Positions 9,974 through 20,583 of a stretch of DNA of 64,000 nt are shown one piece after another. The notes beneath the pieces were generated by a model. That model was not told the origin of the DNA. It ran no database searches and was given only the letters and a program-made list of their open reading frames with translations. The stretch's first letter is position 1; every line of letters starts with the position of its first letter. The stretch covers positions 107,663 through 171,662 of the forward strand of contig JAHRYW010000005.1 of the NCBI GenBank assembly GCA_020621865.1, in the 5' to 3' direction. The position numbers and the translations under genes are program-made. This DNA is from Betaproteobacteria bacterium (lineage in GTDB: Bacteria > Pseudomonadota > Gammaproteobacteria > Burkholderiales > Rhodocyclaceae).

Positions 9974-10686
9974 GACAGATCGTCCTCGACACCGAAACCA
10001 CCGGCCTCGACCCGCGCCACGGCCACCGCATCATCGAAGTCGCCTGCATCGAGATGGTGAACCGCCGCCTCACCGGCCACCACCTGCACAAGTACGTCAA
10101 TCCGGAGCGCGAGATCGACGAAGGCGCCCAGGCAGTGCACGGCATCAGCCTCGAATTCCTGGCCGACAAGCCGAAGTTCGCCGACATCGCCGACGAGTTC
10201 CTGGAATTCATCAGCGGCGCCGAGCTGATCATCCACAACGCCCCGTTCGACATCGGCTTCCTCAACGCCGAACTCGACCGCCTCGGCCGCGTACCGGTCG
10301 GCACCATCTGCAACGGCGTCATCGACACCCTGCGCATGGCCAAGGACCTGCACCCCGGCAAGCGCAACAGCCTAGACGCGCTGTGCGAACGCTACGACAT
10401 CGACAACTCCAGCCGCACCCTGCACGGCGCCCTGCTCGACACCGAACTGCTGGCTGAAGTCTTCCTGGCCATGACCCGCGGCCAAAACAGCCTGATGATC
10501 GAACCCGACACCGCACCGCGCCCGAACATCGGCGCCGACGGTCAGGTCCGCCAGCGCAAGCCGCTGATCGTCCGCCACGCCACGGCCGATGAACTGGCCG
10601 AACACGAGCGTGTACTCAAAGCCATCGACAAGGAGTCGAAAGGCGCCTGCCTCTGGCTGCCCAAGCCCGAAGCCGAAGCCGCCTGA
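9970..10686 (+). CDS. dnaQ: DNA polymerase III epsilon subunit
   Basis: [36 protein letters not shown]...[16 protein letters not shown]. Confidence 0.97.
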   Translation: MRQIVLDTETTGLDPRHGHRIIEVACIEMVNRRLTGHHLHKYVNPEREIDEGAQAVHGISLEFLADKPKFADIADEFLEFISGAELIIHNAPFDIGFLNAELDRLGRVPVGTICNGVIDTLRMAKDLHPGKRNSLDALCERYDIDNSSRTLHGALLDTELLAEVFLAMTRGQNSLMIEPDTAPRPNIGADGQVRQRKPLIVRHATADELAEHERVLKAIDKESKGACLWLPKPEAEAA

Positions 10687-10694
10687 AAGCCGGC

Positions 10695-11579
10695 ATGGTT
10701 CCTTTTTCGCTGCTCGTCTGGATCGCGCTGGAGGTCGGCGGCTACCTCTATGTCGGCCGGCACTTCCTGCACCTGACCTGGCCGCTGGCCATCGTCGGCG
10801 CAATCAATTGCGTCCTTGGCCTGCGCTTCTGGATCAACGCTGTCACCTGGTTCTACGGCAGCAAATACGCCTCGCCGGCACCGCCGCTGGCGCCGGCCAA
10901 ACGCCTGCGCATGATGGCCGTCGAATACGCGACTTTCCTGCTCAATTTCCTGTTCGTCCTGCCCCTTGAACGGCTGTGGATGCCGAAAGACCGGCTGCGC
11001 CCCGGGCCGCGGCCGGTCCTGCTGGTGCACGGCTATGGCGTCAGCCGCGGCATCTGGTGGCTGCTTCGCCGCCGACTGGAAGCCGCCGGCCATACGGTCG
11101 CCACGGTCAGCCTGGTGCCGCCCTACACCAGCCTGGGCAAACTGGTGCCGCAATTGAACCAGCGCATCGAGGAAGTCTGCACCGCTACCGGCAGCCGCCA
11201 GGTGACGCTGATCGCGCACAGCATGGGCGGCCTGGTCTGTCGCTCCTACCTGGCCCGCCACGGCAATGAGCGGGTCGACCGGCTGCTGACGCTGGCCACG
11301 CCGCACCAGGGCACCGCACTGGCCCGCATCGGCATCGGCCAGAACGCCCGCGAAATGGAACCGGGCTCGCTGTGGCTGACCGACATGGCCGCCGAACCGC
11401 TGAAGATTCCGGTGATCAGCCTGCGCAACCCCTACGACAACTACGCGATGCCGCAGGACAACCAGCGCCTGCCCGGCGCCACCGACATCGAATTGCCGGC
11501 GACCGGCCACCTTGCCATACTCTACGATTCCCGCATCGCCGAGCTGCTGCTCGAACTGCTCAAACAGAGAAGACCATGA
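10695..11579 (+). CDS. Alpha/beta hydrolase (lipase/esterase-like)
   Basis: PVLLVHGYGVSRGIWW...VTLIAHSMGGLVCRSYL; GxSxG nucleophile elbow. Confidence 0.88.
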   Translation: MVPFSLLVWIALEVGGYLYVGRHFLHLTWPLAIVGAINCVLGLRFWINAVTWFYGSKYASPAPPLAPAKRLRMMAVEYATFLLNFLFVLPLERLWMPKDRLRPGPRPVLLVHGYGVSRGIWWLLRRRLEAAGHTVATVSLVPPYTSLGKLVPQLNQRIEEVCTATGSRQVTLIAHSMGGLVCRSYLARHGNERVDRLLTLATPHQGTALARIGIGQNAREMEPGSLWLTDMAAEPLKIPVISLRNPYDNYAMPQDNQRLPGATDIELPATGHLAILYDSRIAELLLELLKQRRP

Positions 11580-12880
11580 ACATTCCCGACACCGCCCGCG
11601 CCCAGGCCCGTGATCTGCTCGACTTCATCGACGCCAGCCCCAGCCCCTGGCACTCCGTACAGACCTGCGAAACGCGACTGCAGGCGGCCGGCTTCTCCCG
11701 TTTGGACGAGACCGAGCGCTGGCTTCTGGCCCCCGGCGGCCGCCACTATGTCGTGCGCGGCGGGTCGTCGATCATCGCGTTCATCGTCGGCAGCCGGCCG
11801 GCCAGCGAAACCGGCCTGCGGATGATCGGCGCCCATACCGACTCGCCCGGCCTGCGCCTGAAGCCGAAGCCGGCCGAAAACGCCGCCGGCATGGTCCGCC
11901 TCGGCGTCGAGGTCTATGGCGGGCCGATCCTCGCCACCTTCGCCGACCGCGACCTGTCGCTGGCCGGCCGCGTCAACGTGCGCGTTCCCGGCGGATTCGA
12001 AACCCGGCTGGTGCGCTTCGCCGAACCGCTGCTGCGCCTGCCCAACCTGGCCATCCACATGAACCGTGAGGTCAACGAGAGCGGCCTGAAATTCAACAAG
12101 CAGACTGAGCTACCCCTGCTGCTCGGCGTTGCCAAAGATGGCACGACGGCCGAAGCGCGCTTCCGCCAGCCGATTGCAGATCTGCTCGGCGTCGAACCGG
12201 ATGCCCTGCTGACCTGGGAGCTGAATGCCTACGACACGCAAAAAGGGTCGTTCTGGGGCGTCGATCAGGAGTTCGTCGCCAACAGCCAGCTCGACAACCT
12301 GGCCTCCTGCCATGCCGCGCTGAGCGCCCTGCTCGCCGCCCAGGAACCTGAAACCACCTGCCTGTGCGCCTTCTTCGACCACGAGGAAGTCGGCAGCGAA
12401 AGCGCTAGCGGCGCCGGCGGCAGCTTTGTCCAGGATGTCATCGCCCGGCTGGCCACCGGTGCCGGACTCGATGGCGAAGACCAGCGCCGGATGCTGGCGC
12501 GCAGTTTTTTCATCAGCGCCGACATGGCGCACGGCTGGCACCCGAATTTCCCGGCCGCCTACGAGCCTTGCCACCATGCGCTGGTCAATGCCGGGCCGGT
12601 GATCAAGAGCAACGCCAACCAGCGCTACAGCACCAGCGCCGAAACGGCCGCCCGCTTCATGGCGCTCTGCGAGCAGGCCGGCGTGCCCTGCCAGCAATAC
12701 GCACACCGTACCGATCTCGGCTGCGGCAGCACCATCGGCCCGATCGTCGCCGCCCGGCTGGGCATCCCCAGTGTCGATGTGGGCTCGCCGATGTGGGCCA
12801 TGCACAGCATCCGCGAAAGTGCCGGCGTGCTCGACCACGGCTACATGATCGCCGCACTGAGCGCCGTTTTCGCTGCCTGA
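11576..12880 (+). CDS. apeB: M18 family aminopeptidase
   Basis: DFIDASPSPWHSVQTCETRLQAAGF...MIGAHTDSPGLRLKPKP...FFDHEEVGSESASGAGGSF. Confidence 0.92.
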   Translation: MNIPDTARAQARDLLDFIDASPSPWHSVQTCETRLQAAGFSRLDETERWLLAPGGRHYVVRGGSSIIAFIVGSRPASETGLRMIGAHTDSPGLRLKPKPAENAAGMVRLGVEVYGGPILATFADRDLSLAGRVNVRVPGGFETRLVRFAEPLLRLPNLAIHMNREVNESGLKFNKQTELPLLLGVAKDGTTAEARFRQPIADLLGVEPDALLTWELNAYDTQKGSFWGVDQEFVANSQLDNLASCHAALSALLAAQEPETTCLCAFFDHEEVGSESASGAGGSFVQDVIARLATGAGLDGEDQRRMLARSFFISADMAHGWHPNFPAAYEPCHHALVNAGPVIKSNANQRYSTSAETAARFMALCEQAGVPCQQYAHRTDLGCGSTIGPIVAARLGIPSVDVGSPMWAMHSIRESAGVLDHGYMIAALSAVFAA

Positions 12881-12954
12881 GCCCGCATCCGCGCCGGCTG
12901 ACCGAGGCGGGCGCTCGCCGATGGATGGTCGTTGCCGGGCAGTGCCGGCGCTCC

Positions 12955-13290
12955 CTACTCCGCGGGCTGCTTCGTCCCCATCATCTCGTTGCAGGTCGCC
13001 CGGCCGAAGGCTTCGGCCTTCTTCGGGCTGGAAATCTGCGGCTCTTCGTAAATGCGCTTGATGATATGGTTGGTGATCCGCGCGCCGTCGCTGCCGTCTT
13101 CGTCGAACAGCTTCATCGGCCGGCCGCGGTCGCGGTTGTAGAAGGCTTGCAGGGCGTGGTCGCGGACGCGTTCGCAGAAGCGAATTTTTTGGGCGTCTGG
13201 CATGCTGTCGTCGACATGGCCGGCGTGGCCATGTGCCCAGGCACCGGAAACGGCCAGCAGGCCGAGCAGCATCAACGAGTAGCGCTTCAT
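12955..13290 (-). CDS. Small exported hypothetical protein
   Basis: MKRYSLMLLGLLAVSGAWAHGHAGH signal peptide, 111 aa; overlaps the cytochrome stop codon. Confidence 0.6.
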   Translation of the reverse strand: MKRYSLMLLGLLAVSGAWAHGHAGHVDDSMPDAQKIRFCERVRDHALQAFYNRDRGRPMKLFDEDGSDGARITNHIIKRIYEEPQISSPKKAEAFGRATCNEMMGTKQPAE

Positions 13291-13949
13291 TCCTTGGGCT
13301 CCTGGATCGAGGTCAGATAGGCCATGATGTCCTGTATATCCTGCGGCTTGAGGGCATTTAGGCGGCCGACCGTGCCGTCTTCGTCGTGCGGCCGGTCGCC
13401 CTTCAGGTAGAGGTCGACCTGGCGCATCAGGTAATTGGTGTATTGCCCGACCAGCATCGGGAACATGCCGCGCCCCTTGCCGGTCTTGCCGTGACAGGCG
13501 GCGCACTGTTTCTGGTAGATCGCCTCGCCGTTGGCCAGATCGCCTTCGGCCCGCGGAATGATCATCACCCGGTCGGCCATCTGCAGCTTGGTCAGCGCAT
13601 CCTCGTTGCCGGTAAAAGTTGGCATCTTGGTATCGAGCACAATGCCCGACAGGTAGGCGGCGATGTCCTTGATGTCCTCGTCGGACAGTTCGCGCTCCTG
13701 GGTGTAGGGGAACATCGGGATGTTGACCCGCGTCCGCGACCGGAAATTCTTTAGCTGGCTTTCGATGTACTTGACCTGTTGGCCGGCAATGCGCGGATAT
13801 TCGCCACGCTTGCCGCCCTGGCCGTTGTCGCTGTGGCAGGCCGCGCAGGTGCCATTGATTTCCTTACCCTTTTCGAGATCGGCTGCAGCCGCGGGGTAAC
13901 TGAGCGCCAAACAGGCGGCCAACAATGAAAATCGCAAACGATGCAACAT
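13287..13949 (-). CDS. Diheme c-type cytochrome (c4-like)
   Basis: Signal peptide plus two CxxCH (CAACH, CAACH). Confidence 0.9.
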   Translation of the reverse strand: MLHRLRFSLLAACLALSYPAAAADLEKGKEINGTCAACHSDNGQGGKRGEYPRIAGQQVKYIESQLKNFRSRTRVNIPMFPYTQERELSDEDIKDIAAYLSGIVLDTKMPTFTGNEDALTKLQMADRVMIIPRAEGDLANGEAIYQKQCAACHGKTGKGRGMFPMLVGQYTNYLMRQVDLYLKGDRPHDEDGTVGRLNALKPQDIQDIMAYLTSIQEPKE

Positions 13950-13971
13950 GCGGGACAACTCCGGAGTTTGA

Positions 13972-13988
13972 TGCGGCGAATTGTCGCA
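13972..13988. promoter_or_regulatory. Putative RegA/PrrA-type site TGCGGCGAATTGTCGCA
   Basis: Imperfect palindrome between divergent cytochrome and regB; fits the YGCGRCR-N4-GNCGC type consensus as I recall it for PrrA/RegA. Confidence 0.5.
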
Positions 13989-14035
13989 CCTCTCAAGCGA
14001 CTGAAAATTGACACAAATCACGCATAATCCTTCCC

Positions 14036-15295
14036 ATGCCTTCAGCCCCCTGCACCAGCGAAACTTCCGACCACCTGGCCACCTTGCGCCGACTGGTCGG
14101 TGGTCGCTGGGTGGTGCTCGCCATCCAGGCCCAACTGACCCTGCTCGGCCCGGGCCTGCTCGACATCCCGGTACCGCAAGTGCCGCTGCTCGGCATTATC
14201 GCCATCGCCGGGCTGGTCAATGGCCTGGCCCAATGGCGCGTCGCCGCGGCGCACGCCGCCAGCGCCTGCGAACTGTTCGTCCAGCTGCTGTTCGATCTCG
14301 GCACGCTGAGCGCCGTCGTCTTCTTCAGCGGCGGCGCCGCCAACCCTCTCGTCTCGCTGCTGCTGCCGCCGGTGGCTATCGCCGCCCTGACGCTGCCGGC
14401 GCGCTTTGTCGCCGTCATCGCCGGCATTGCCATCGCCGCCTACTCGCTGCTGATGTTTTTCTTCGTACCGCTGCCGCTGCCGGACGCCACCCGCGCCACC
14501 CGCCTGCACCTTGGCGGCATGTGGCTGATCTTCGTCGTCTCGGCAGTGATGATCGGCTGGATCATCGTCCGCATGACCGAGCGGATTCGCCAGCGCGATG
14601 CCGAGCTGGCCGCCGCCCGCGAACAGGCGCTGCGCGACGAACGGGTGATGGCGATGGGTACACTGGCCGCCGGCGCCGCCCACGAACTCGGCACGCCGCT
14701 CGGCACGATGGCGCTGCTCGCCGGCGAACTGGCCAATGACGCCAGCCTAAGCGAGCCGGTGCGCGAGGACATCGCCCTGCTCCGCCAGCAGATCGGCGTC
14801 TGCAAGGAGATCATCACCGGCCTGTCGCGCCGGGCCGGTGCCGAACGCCTGGAGAATGCCCAGTCGCAAGCCGCCGACCGCTGGCTGGACAGCCTGCGCC
14901 AACGCTGGCACGCTGCCCGGCCGCAGGCGAGCAGCCGGATGGTCGTAGCCAGCGACGGCCCGGCGCCGGAGATCGTCGCCGACCCGCGCCTGGAGCAGGC
15001 CGTACTGAACCTGCTCAACAACGCCGCCAACGCCACGCCGAGCCCGCTGGAAATCCGCCTGGCCTGGTGCACGGACACGCTATGCATCGACATCCGCGAC
15101 CGCGGCCCCGGTTTTCCGCCCGCGGTCCTCGCCCTTGGCGGCCAGGCCGCTTTTCCGGCCCATGAACGCGGCAGCGGGGTCGGCCTGATGCTGACCCGCG
15201 CCGCCATTGAACAGCTCGGCGGTACGCTGAGCCTGAGCAATCCCGAAGAAGGCGGCGCCCTCGCCCGCATCGAACTGCCCCGAAAGCCCGCATGA
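14036..15295 (+). CDS. regB: Sensor histidine kinase, RegB/PrrB-like
   Basis: Multiple TM segments, then MAMGTLAAGAAHELGTPLGTMALL (H-box), DRGPGFPP, GSGVGLMLTRAAIEQLGG. Confidence 0.85.
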   Translation: MPSAPCTSETSDHLATLRRLVGGRWVVLAIQAQLTLLGPGLLDIPVPQVPLLGIIAIAGLVNGLAQWRVAAAHAASACELFVQLLFDLGTLSAVVFFSGGAANPLVSLLLPPVAIAALTLPARFVAVIAGIAIAAYSLLMFFFVPLPLPDATRATRLHLGGMWLIFVVSAVMIGWIIVRMTERIRQRDAELAAAREQALRDERVMAMGTLAAGAAHELGTPLGTMALLAGELANDASLSEPVREDIALLRQQIGVCKEIITGLSRRAGAERLENAQSQAADRWLDSLRQRWHAARPQASSRMVVASDGPAPEIVADPRLEQAVLNLLNNAANATPSPLEIRLAWCTDTLCIDIRDRGPGFPPAVLALGGQAAFPAHERGSGVGLMLTRAAIEQLGGTLSLSNPEEGGALARIELPRKPA

Positions 15296-15825
15296 GCGAA
15301 CTGACGCTGATCATCGACGACGACCCGAGTTTCAACGCCATCCTGGTCCGTACCCTGGAACGCCGCGGCCACCCGGCGCGTGGCGCGCAGGATGCGGCCT
15401 CGGCGCTGGAAGCCGCCCGCACCACGCAGGCCGGGCGCATCGTCCTCGACCTCAACCTGAATGGCACGTCCGGCCTGGCGCTGATCCCGCAATTGCTGGC
15501 CATCAACCCGGACTGCCGTATCGTCGTGCTGACCGGCTATGCCAGCATTGCCACCGCGGTCGACGCGGTCAAGCTCGGTGCCATCCAGTACCTGGCCAAG
15601 CCGGTCGAGATCGAGGCGATCCTGTCGGCCTTCGACGATGACGACGGCCCGGACTTCGATCTGCCCGCCTCGGACGAACCGCTGTCGGTCGACCGCCTGG
15701 AATGGGAGCACATCCAGCGCGTACTCAACGAAAACGACGGCAATATCTCGGCCACCGCTCGCGCCCTGAAGATGCACCGGCGCACCCTGCAGCGCAAGCT
15801 GTCGAAGCGGCCGGTCAAGACCTGA
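15292..15825 (+). CDS. regA: Response regulator, RegA/PrrA/ActR-like
   Basis: REC domain plus Fis-type C-terminal helix-turn-helix (NDGNISATARALKMHRRTLQRKLSKR). Confidence 0.88.
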   Translation: MSELTLIIDDDPSFNAILVRTLERRGHPARGAQDAASALEAARTTQAGRIVLDLNLNGTSGLALIPQLLAINPDCRIVVLTGYASIATAVDAVKLGAIQYLAKPVEIEAILSAFDDDDGPDFDLPASDEPLSVDRLEWEHIQRVLNENDGNISATARALKMHRRTLQRKLSKRPVKT

Positions 15826-15908
15826 AACGCTCCCCGGCCACCGTCAGCCATCGCCTGAATTGCAACAAGTTGTTGCCAATCGGCCGGAAAAGGTAATTTC
15901 CCGACCGA

Positions 15909-16763
15909 TTGGCCGGCCAGCCAGCCATCTGTCCTCGTACAATGCTGCCGATGTTTTTTCACCCAAACGCTTCCGCACGACGTTCGCTGGCCTGGTCGCT
16001 GGCCGCTTCGGCGCTCGTCCATGGGCTGGTCCTGCTCTTCCCCGACCAGCAGCCGGAAGTCGCAAGCCCACCGCCCCGACTGGAAGCCCGATTTGCCCCC
16101 CGCAACGAAGTACCGAGCGCGGAGCCCAAGGTCCAGCCCGCGGCCAACGCTGCCCCCCGGCCGGCAAAGAGCCGGGCGGATCGGCCGAAGATCCTGAGCA
16201 CCCAATCGCCTTCGCGCGTCGCGGTGGCCCCCGAGCGGACATGGTCTGCGGCCGAAAAAGCCGACATGAACCGCTTTATCGACGAACTGGACAAGGCGCC
16301 CCGGCCAACCTTGGCCGAACGCTCCCTGGCGATGGCCAGGGAGCAGGCGAAAGAGATCGCACGCCAGGACGAAGCCGGCGCCGCCAGCCTGGAATTGCGC
16401 CCCAATGCCGCGCCGCCCGACCCGTTCAGCCTGTCGATGTACGTCGAGGGCCTGCTCAAGCGCCTGAACCGCAGCGCCAGCTTCGTCAAGAACGACCCGC
16501 GCACCAAAGGCGTCAAAACGGCCTCGGTGAAATTCAGGATCAATCCGGATGGCAGCCTGAAATCCTTCGAGGTCATCAACGAAGCCGACCAGGCCGGCGA
16601 AATCGCCTTCATCCGCTCGGTCGTCGAACGGGCCGTGCCCTTCGCCCCCTTCCCGGCCGACATCGACAAATCAGCCCGCTCGCTGACCATGACCATCTGC
16701 ATCCGTCCGGCCGGCTCGGGCGGCGGCTTCGGCTTCAGCCGGTCAAGCGACCGGCATTGTTGA
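15909..16763 (+). CDS. TonB-family C-terminal domain protein
   Basis: N-terminal TM, Pro-rich linker, C-terminal VKFRINPDGSLKSFEVINEADQAGEIAFIRSVVERAVPFAPFP. Confidence 0.7.
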   Translation: MAGQPAICPRTMLPMFFHPNASARRSLAWSLAASALVHGLVLLFPDQQPEVASPPPRLEARFAPRNEVPSAEPKVQPAANAAPRPAKSRADRPKILSTQSPSRVAVAPERTWSAAEKADMNRFIDELDKAPRPTLAERSLAMAREQAKEIARQDEAGAASLELRPNAAPPDPFSLSMYVEGLLKRLNRSASFVKNDPRTKGVKTASVKFRINPDGSLKSFEVINEADQAGEIAFIRSVVERAVPFAPFPADIDKSARSLTMTICIRPAGSGGGFGFSRSSDRHC

Positions 16764-16778
16764 AACCGCTTCCCCGGA

Positions 16779-16820
16779 AAATTTCAATTTTCGGCTTTTT
16801 TTCCGGCTGACCGTAGCATT
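16779..16820 (+). repeat. Dispersed uptake-signal-like element, copy 3 (between convergent genes)
   Basis: AATTTCAATTTTCGGCTTTTTTTCCGGCT-GACCGTAGCATT. Confidence 0.85.
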
Positions 16821-17962
16821 CAGGGCAGCCGCCCGGCCCAGCGCGCGCAGCCCTGGCGCACGACTTCCTCGAGCGATCCCTCGCTGGCGTGGGTGGCGCG
16901 GACTTCGCTGGCGCCGTTGCGACCCTGCAGGACTTCGGTGCGCAGCAGATTGAGCGCTTCGGTCGAGCCGAGATCGTAGGCATGGACTTCGACCAGCGCC
17001 ATGGTGCGCAGGATGTCGTCACGAATCACCCGTTGCTCTGCACTGCCGGGAACGACCAGCCGGCCGTCGTAACCGAAGCGACAGGCCTGGAAGCGGTTGA
17101 AGGTGTAGACCAGGTAATCGTCTTCGCGCGGCTCAACCGGCTTCTCTTCCAGCAGATAGCGCGCCAGCGCCTGGGCATAGGCGGCGATCTGCGCCGCGCG
17201 CTCGACGGTCAGCGGGGTATCCATGACGCGCAGTTCGATGGTGCCGAATTCCGGCTTGGGCCGGATATCCCAGTAAAAGTCCTTCATGCTCTTGACGACG
17301 CCGGTGGCGATCATCTTGCGGTAATAGGCGGCGAAGTCGTCCCAGGTCAGCACGAAGGGCGCGCGCCCGCTGAGCGGGAAGGCGAAGACCGAATTGAGCC
17401 GGGCCGACTGGAAGCCGGTATCGACCCCCTGGACAAAGGGCGAGGCCGCCGACAGCGCGATCAGGTGCGGAATGTAGCGACCGAAGGCGTGCAGCAACCA
17501 GAGCGCCTTGTCCGGGCAGGCACAACCGATATGGACGTGCTGGCCGAAAACGGTGAATTGCTTGGCCAGATAGCCGTAGAGTTGTGACAGATGGTGGAAG
17601 CGCGGCGCATCGAAAATGGCCTGCCGGCCCCAGTGCTGGAAGGGATGGGTCCCACCGCCGGACAGCAGAACGCCGAGGCGGTCTGCCTGATGGACCAGGG
17701 TATCGCGGATGCTGCGCAACTGGCCGAGCGCGTCGACATAATCGACACAGATGCCGGTCGACAACTCGATCATCGAATCGGTAATTTCCGGTTTGACATC
17801 GCCTGGATGCTCGCGGCCGGCCATCTCGCGCAGCAGATCCGGTGCCGCGCCGAGCAGGTCGTAGTCCTGGCCGCTGACGATCTGCAGCTCGAGCTCGATG
17901 CCGAGCGTCAAGGCGGCGGACTGCGAGAATGTGCCCAACTCGTGTTCGGTCTCGTCACTCAC
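16820..17962 (-). CDS. Carboxylate-amine ligase, YbdK/GCS2 family
   Basis: [12 protein letters not shown]...[14 protein letters not shown]...[10 protein letters not shown]...QHVHIGC. Confidence 0.9.
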   Translation of the reverse strand: MSDETEHELGTFSQSAALTLGIELELQIVSGQDYDLLGAAPDLLREMAGREHPGDVKPEITDSMIELSTGICVDYVDALGQLRSIRDTLVHQADRLGVLLSGGGTHPFQHWGRQAIFDAPRFHHLSQLYGYLAKQFTVFGQHVHIGCACPDKALWLLHAFGRYIPHLIALSAASPFVQGVDTGFQSARLNSVFAFPLSGRAPFVLTWDDFAAYYRKMIATGVVKSMKDFYWDIRPKPEFGTIELRVMDTPLTVERAAQIAAYAQALARYLLEEKPVEPREDDYLVYTFNRFQACRFGYDGRLVVPGSAEQRVIRDDILRTMALVEVHAYDLGSTEALNLLRTEVLQGRNGASEVRATHASEGSLEEVVRQGCARWAGRLP

Positions 17963-19220
17963 GGCGCTCTCCGCTGAATTTCAGGCACAAGGCAACAATG
18001 ACCGGGCCGACCAGTTCCATGATCGCCGCAGCGCTCATCGCGACCGGGATCAGGGTGCCTTGCAGTTCCGGGTAAAGCTGACCGACATCGGCCGCCGCCA
18101 CCAGCACCGGCCCGGCGGTCGGCGACAGCGCCAGCCCGAGCAGCAAGCCCTGGCGCCAACTGATACCGGCCGGCCGCGCCAGCAGCAGCACGCCGCCCAG
18201 CTTGGCCAGGCTGCGCGCCCCGATCAGGACCAGTGCCAGGATGCCGCCGGTGAGCAGATGATCGATCCGGATCTGCATGCCGACGACCAGGAAGAGCATG
18301 ACGACCAGCACCCCGCCGACCGAACCGAAATGCCGTGGGAAGACCCAGGCCCGCGGCGTGCCGTTGCGCAGGACCAGACCGGCGAACAGCATGCAGAGCG
18401 TCACCGGCAGCCGCAAGGCCTCGATCAGGCCGATCGTCATCAGCACCAGGCCGAGCAGAACGATGGAGGCGTACTCGTCGCGCATTTTGATCAGCCAGCG
18501 ATCGACGCGACTGATCGCCTCGGCCAGCAATTTACCGACGACCAGGCCGGCGCCGAGCAGGTAGAGCGGATGCGAGATGGCCAGCACCCAGTCGCCGCGA
18601 TAGTGCTGGTGCAAGCCGCCGGTCGCCAGATGAAGCGTGACTACGGCATAAATCGTATTCAAGGCCGTCAGCACCAACAGGCGGGTACTGACCTGCCCCT
18701 GCGCCTTGCTCTCGGCAACCACCCGCATGATCACCGCCGGCGACGAAGCCATGCCGATCGCCCCCATCAGCACCGCCGGCACCATGGCCATGCCGAGGTA
18801 GCGGCCGACGGCGAACACCGCACCAAAGGCGGCCAGCGATTCGCAGAAACTGGTCAGCAACAGCCAGCGGTTGTGCCGCAACCAGGCCAGGTCGACCCGG
18901 CTGCCCAATTCAAGCAGCAGGATGGCCAAGGCGACGTTCAGTCCCCAGCGCAGCCATTCGCTGTGTTGGGCGACCAGCGGATCGCCGGCCAGCGCGGCGA
19001 CCACCATGCCGATGACCGGATAGGCCGTAATCCGCGGCAGGCCGAGATTCTGGCGCACCCATTCGCCGGCCAGCGCGGCGCCGACGACGGCCAGCGCAAT
19101 CCACAGCAGCGGGCTGAAGTTGGGCGGCCAGTCGGGCAGGAAAAAAACCGCGTGTTCCAACTCAGTTGCCTCCCCGGTTGCCGTTCCGGTTCGACAGGCA
19201 GAGAATGCGTTCATTGGCAT
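17955..19220 (-). CDS. CPA2 family cation:proton antiporter
   Basis: About 12 TM segments; [26 protein letters not shown]...[10 protein letters not shown]...[12 protein letters not shown]. Confidence 0.85.
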   Translation of the reverse strand: MPMNAFSACRTGTATGEATELEHAVFFLPDWPPNFSPLLWIALAVVGAALAGEWVRQNLGLPRITAYPVIGMVVAALAGDPLVAQHSEWLRWGLNVALAILLLELGSRVDLAWLRHNRWLLLTSFCESLAAFGAVFAVGRYLGMAMVPAVLMGAIGMASSPAVIMRVVAESKAQGQVSTRLLVLTALNTIYAVVTLHLATGGLHQHYRGDWVLAISHPLYLLGAGLVVGKLLAEAISRVDRWLIKMRDEYASIVLLGLVLMTIGLIEALRLPVTLCMLFAGLVLRNGTPRAWVFPRHFGSVGGVLVVMLFLVVGMQIRIDHLLTGGILALVLIGARSLAKLGGVLLLARPAGISWRQGLLLGLALSPTAGPVLVAAADVGQLYPELQGTLIPVAMSAAAIMELVGPVIVALCLKFSGERRE

Positions 19221-19249
19221 TCTGCGCCCAGCTGGGCGGGGAGTTCTCC

Positions 19250-20031
19250 ATGAAACGTACGCTCAAGATCGGCCTGTCGGCCCGCCTGCTCCACCCACGG
19301 CCCGGTGGCATCGGCATGGAAACCAAGACGCTGCAGTATCTGGAGCAGTCGGTTGCCCAGTGGATCATGGCCCGGGACGTGCTGGTCTTCATGATTCCCT
19401 CCATTACGCAGGATGGGATGCTGAATCGTAGCGCCATTCGTTTGAGCGACTACGCCAAGAATCTCGATGGACTGGTGCTGCAGGGGGAGCCGACATCAGT
19501 CCCGCCGCCTATGGTGAAGAGGAACTCCGCCCCGAATGGTCAGGCGACCGAACCCGGGATATGTATGAAATGGAATTGCTCCATGAGTTCCTCGAGATTG
19601 GCAAACCGGTGCTAGGCATCTGCCGCGGCGCCCAGCTGATCAACGTTGCCATGGGCGGCTCGCTGTATCAGGACATCGCCTCGCAACTTCCGGAATCCAT
19701 CGTCCATGTCGCCGAGGCCTATGACCGGCACGCCCACGAGATCACGCTGGAACCCGGCGGGCTGCTGGAAAAACGCCTGGGGAATGCCGCTCAGCGCAAG
19801 GTGATTTCGATCCACCACCAAGGCATCCGCACCCTCGGCCGCGATCTGGTGATTGAAGCGCGGGCAGCCGGCGACGGCATGATCGAGGCAATCCGCGGCA
19901 GCGGCCGCAATTTCCTGCTCGGTCTGCAGTGGCACCCGGAATTCCGGCGCCCGAGCGACGAGGACGTGCTCGACTGCCTGCCCCTGCTCGAAGCCTTTCT
20001 CGACGCCACCCGCAGCCGGCACTGGCTGTAG
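19250..20031 (+). pseudogene. Gamma-glutamyl-gamma-aminobutyrate hydrolase family protein split by a frameshift
   Basis: Frame 1 MKRTLKIGLSARLLHPRPG...LDGLVLQG continues in another frame as GADISPAAYGEEELRPEWSGDRTRDMYEMELLHEFLEIGKPVLGICRGAQLINVAMGG. The break is at a G5 run (19483-19487). Confidence 0.8.
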
Positions 20032-20073
20032 CCACGCCAATCCGTGATGGCCGGGCCCGGTTACCCGGGCTCC

Positions 20074-20110
20074 AATGCTACGGTCAGCGGCAAAAAAAGC
20101 CGAATTTCAG
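20074..20110 (-). repeat. Dispersed uptake-signal-like element, copy 4 (between convergent genes)
   Basis: AATGCTACGGTC-AGCGGCAAAAAAAGCCGAATTTCAG. Confidence 0.85.
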
Positions 20111-20571
20111 TGTTTGTGTTCCATGGCCGGCATACCGGCCGCCATCGGGCGTACCACCTTGGCCTCGACCTGCTTGCTGCTGCCGTCGTCGAAGGTCAGC
20201 GTGATCGGCACGACGTCGCCTTCCTTCATCGGCGCCTTGAGGTCGATCATCATCACGTGCAGGCCGCCCGGCTTGAGCACGGCCTCGCCCTTGGCCTTGA
20301 TGTCGATGGCCGGCACCGGCCGCATCTTCATGACGCCGCCTTCGTTCAGGTGGGTGTGCAGCTCGGTCACCTTGGAGACCGGATTGTCGGCCTTGAGCAC
20401 CTTGACGTCCTTGTCGCCGTTGTTCCTGATCACCATGAAGGCACCGGTTGCCGGCGCATTGGGTGGGGCCAGGCGGACATAGGGGTCCTGCACGGAGACA
20501 TGGTCGGCAGCGCCGGCAAAAACACCGGCCGAGAACAGCAGGCTGGCAGCGAACAGGGACAGGTGTTTCAT
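20107..20571 (-). CDS. PCu(A)C-type periplasmic copper chaperone
   Basis: Signal peptide; HVSVQDPYVRLAPPNAPATGAFMVIRN...VTELHTHLNEGGVMKMRPVPAIDIKAKGEAVLKPGGLHVMMIDLKAP. Confidence 0.92.
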   Translation of the reverse strand: MKHLSLFAASLLFSAGVFAGAADHVSVQDPYVRLAPPNAPATGAFMVIRNNGDKDVKVLKADNPVSKVTELHTHLNEGGVMKMRPVPAIDIKAKGEAVLKPGGLHVMMIDLKAPMKEGDVVPITLTFDDGSSKQVEAKVVRPMAAGMPAMEHKH

Positions 20572-20583
20572 GGCAAATCTCCT

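Noticed and set aside
16779-16820. Dispersed motif as a simple intrinsic terminator
   Set aside because: T-runs lack a preceding stable stem in most copies, and several copies lie inside coding sequence. A secondary terminator role cannot be excluded.
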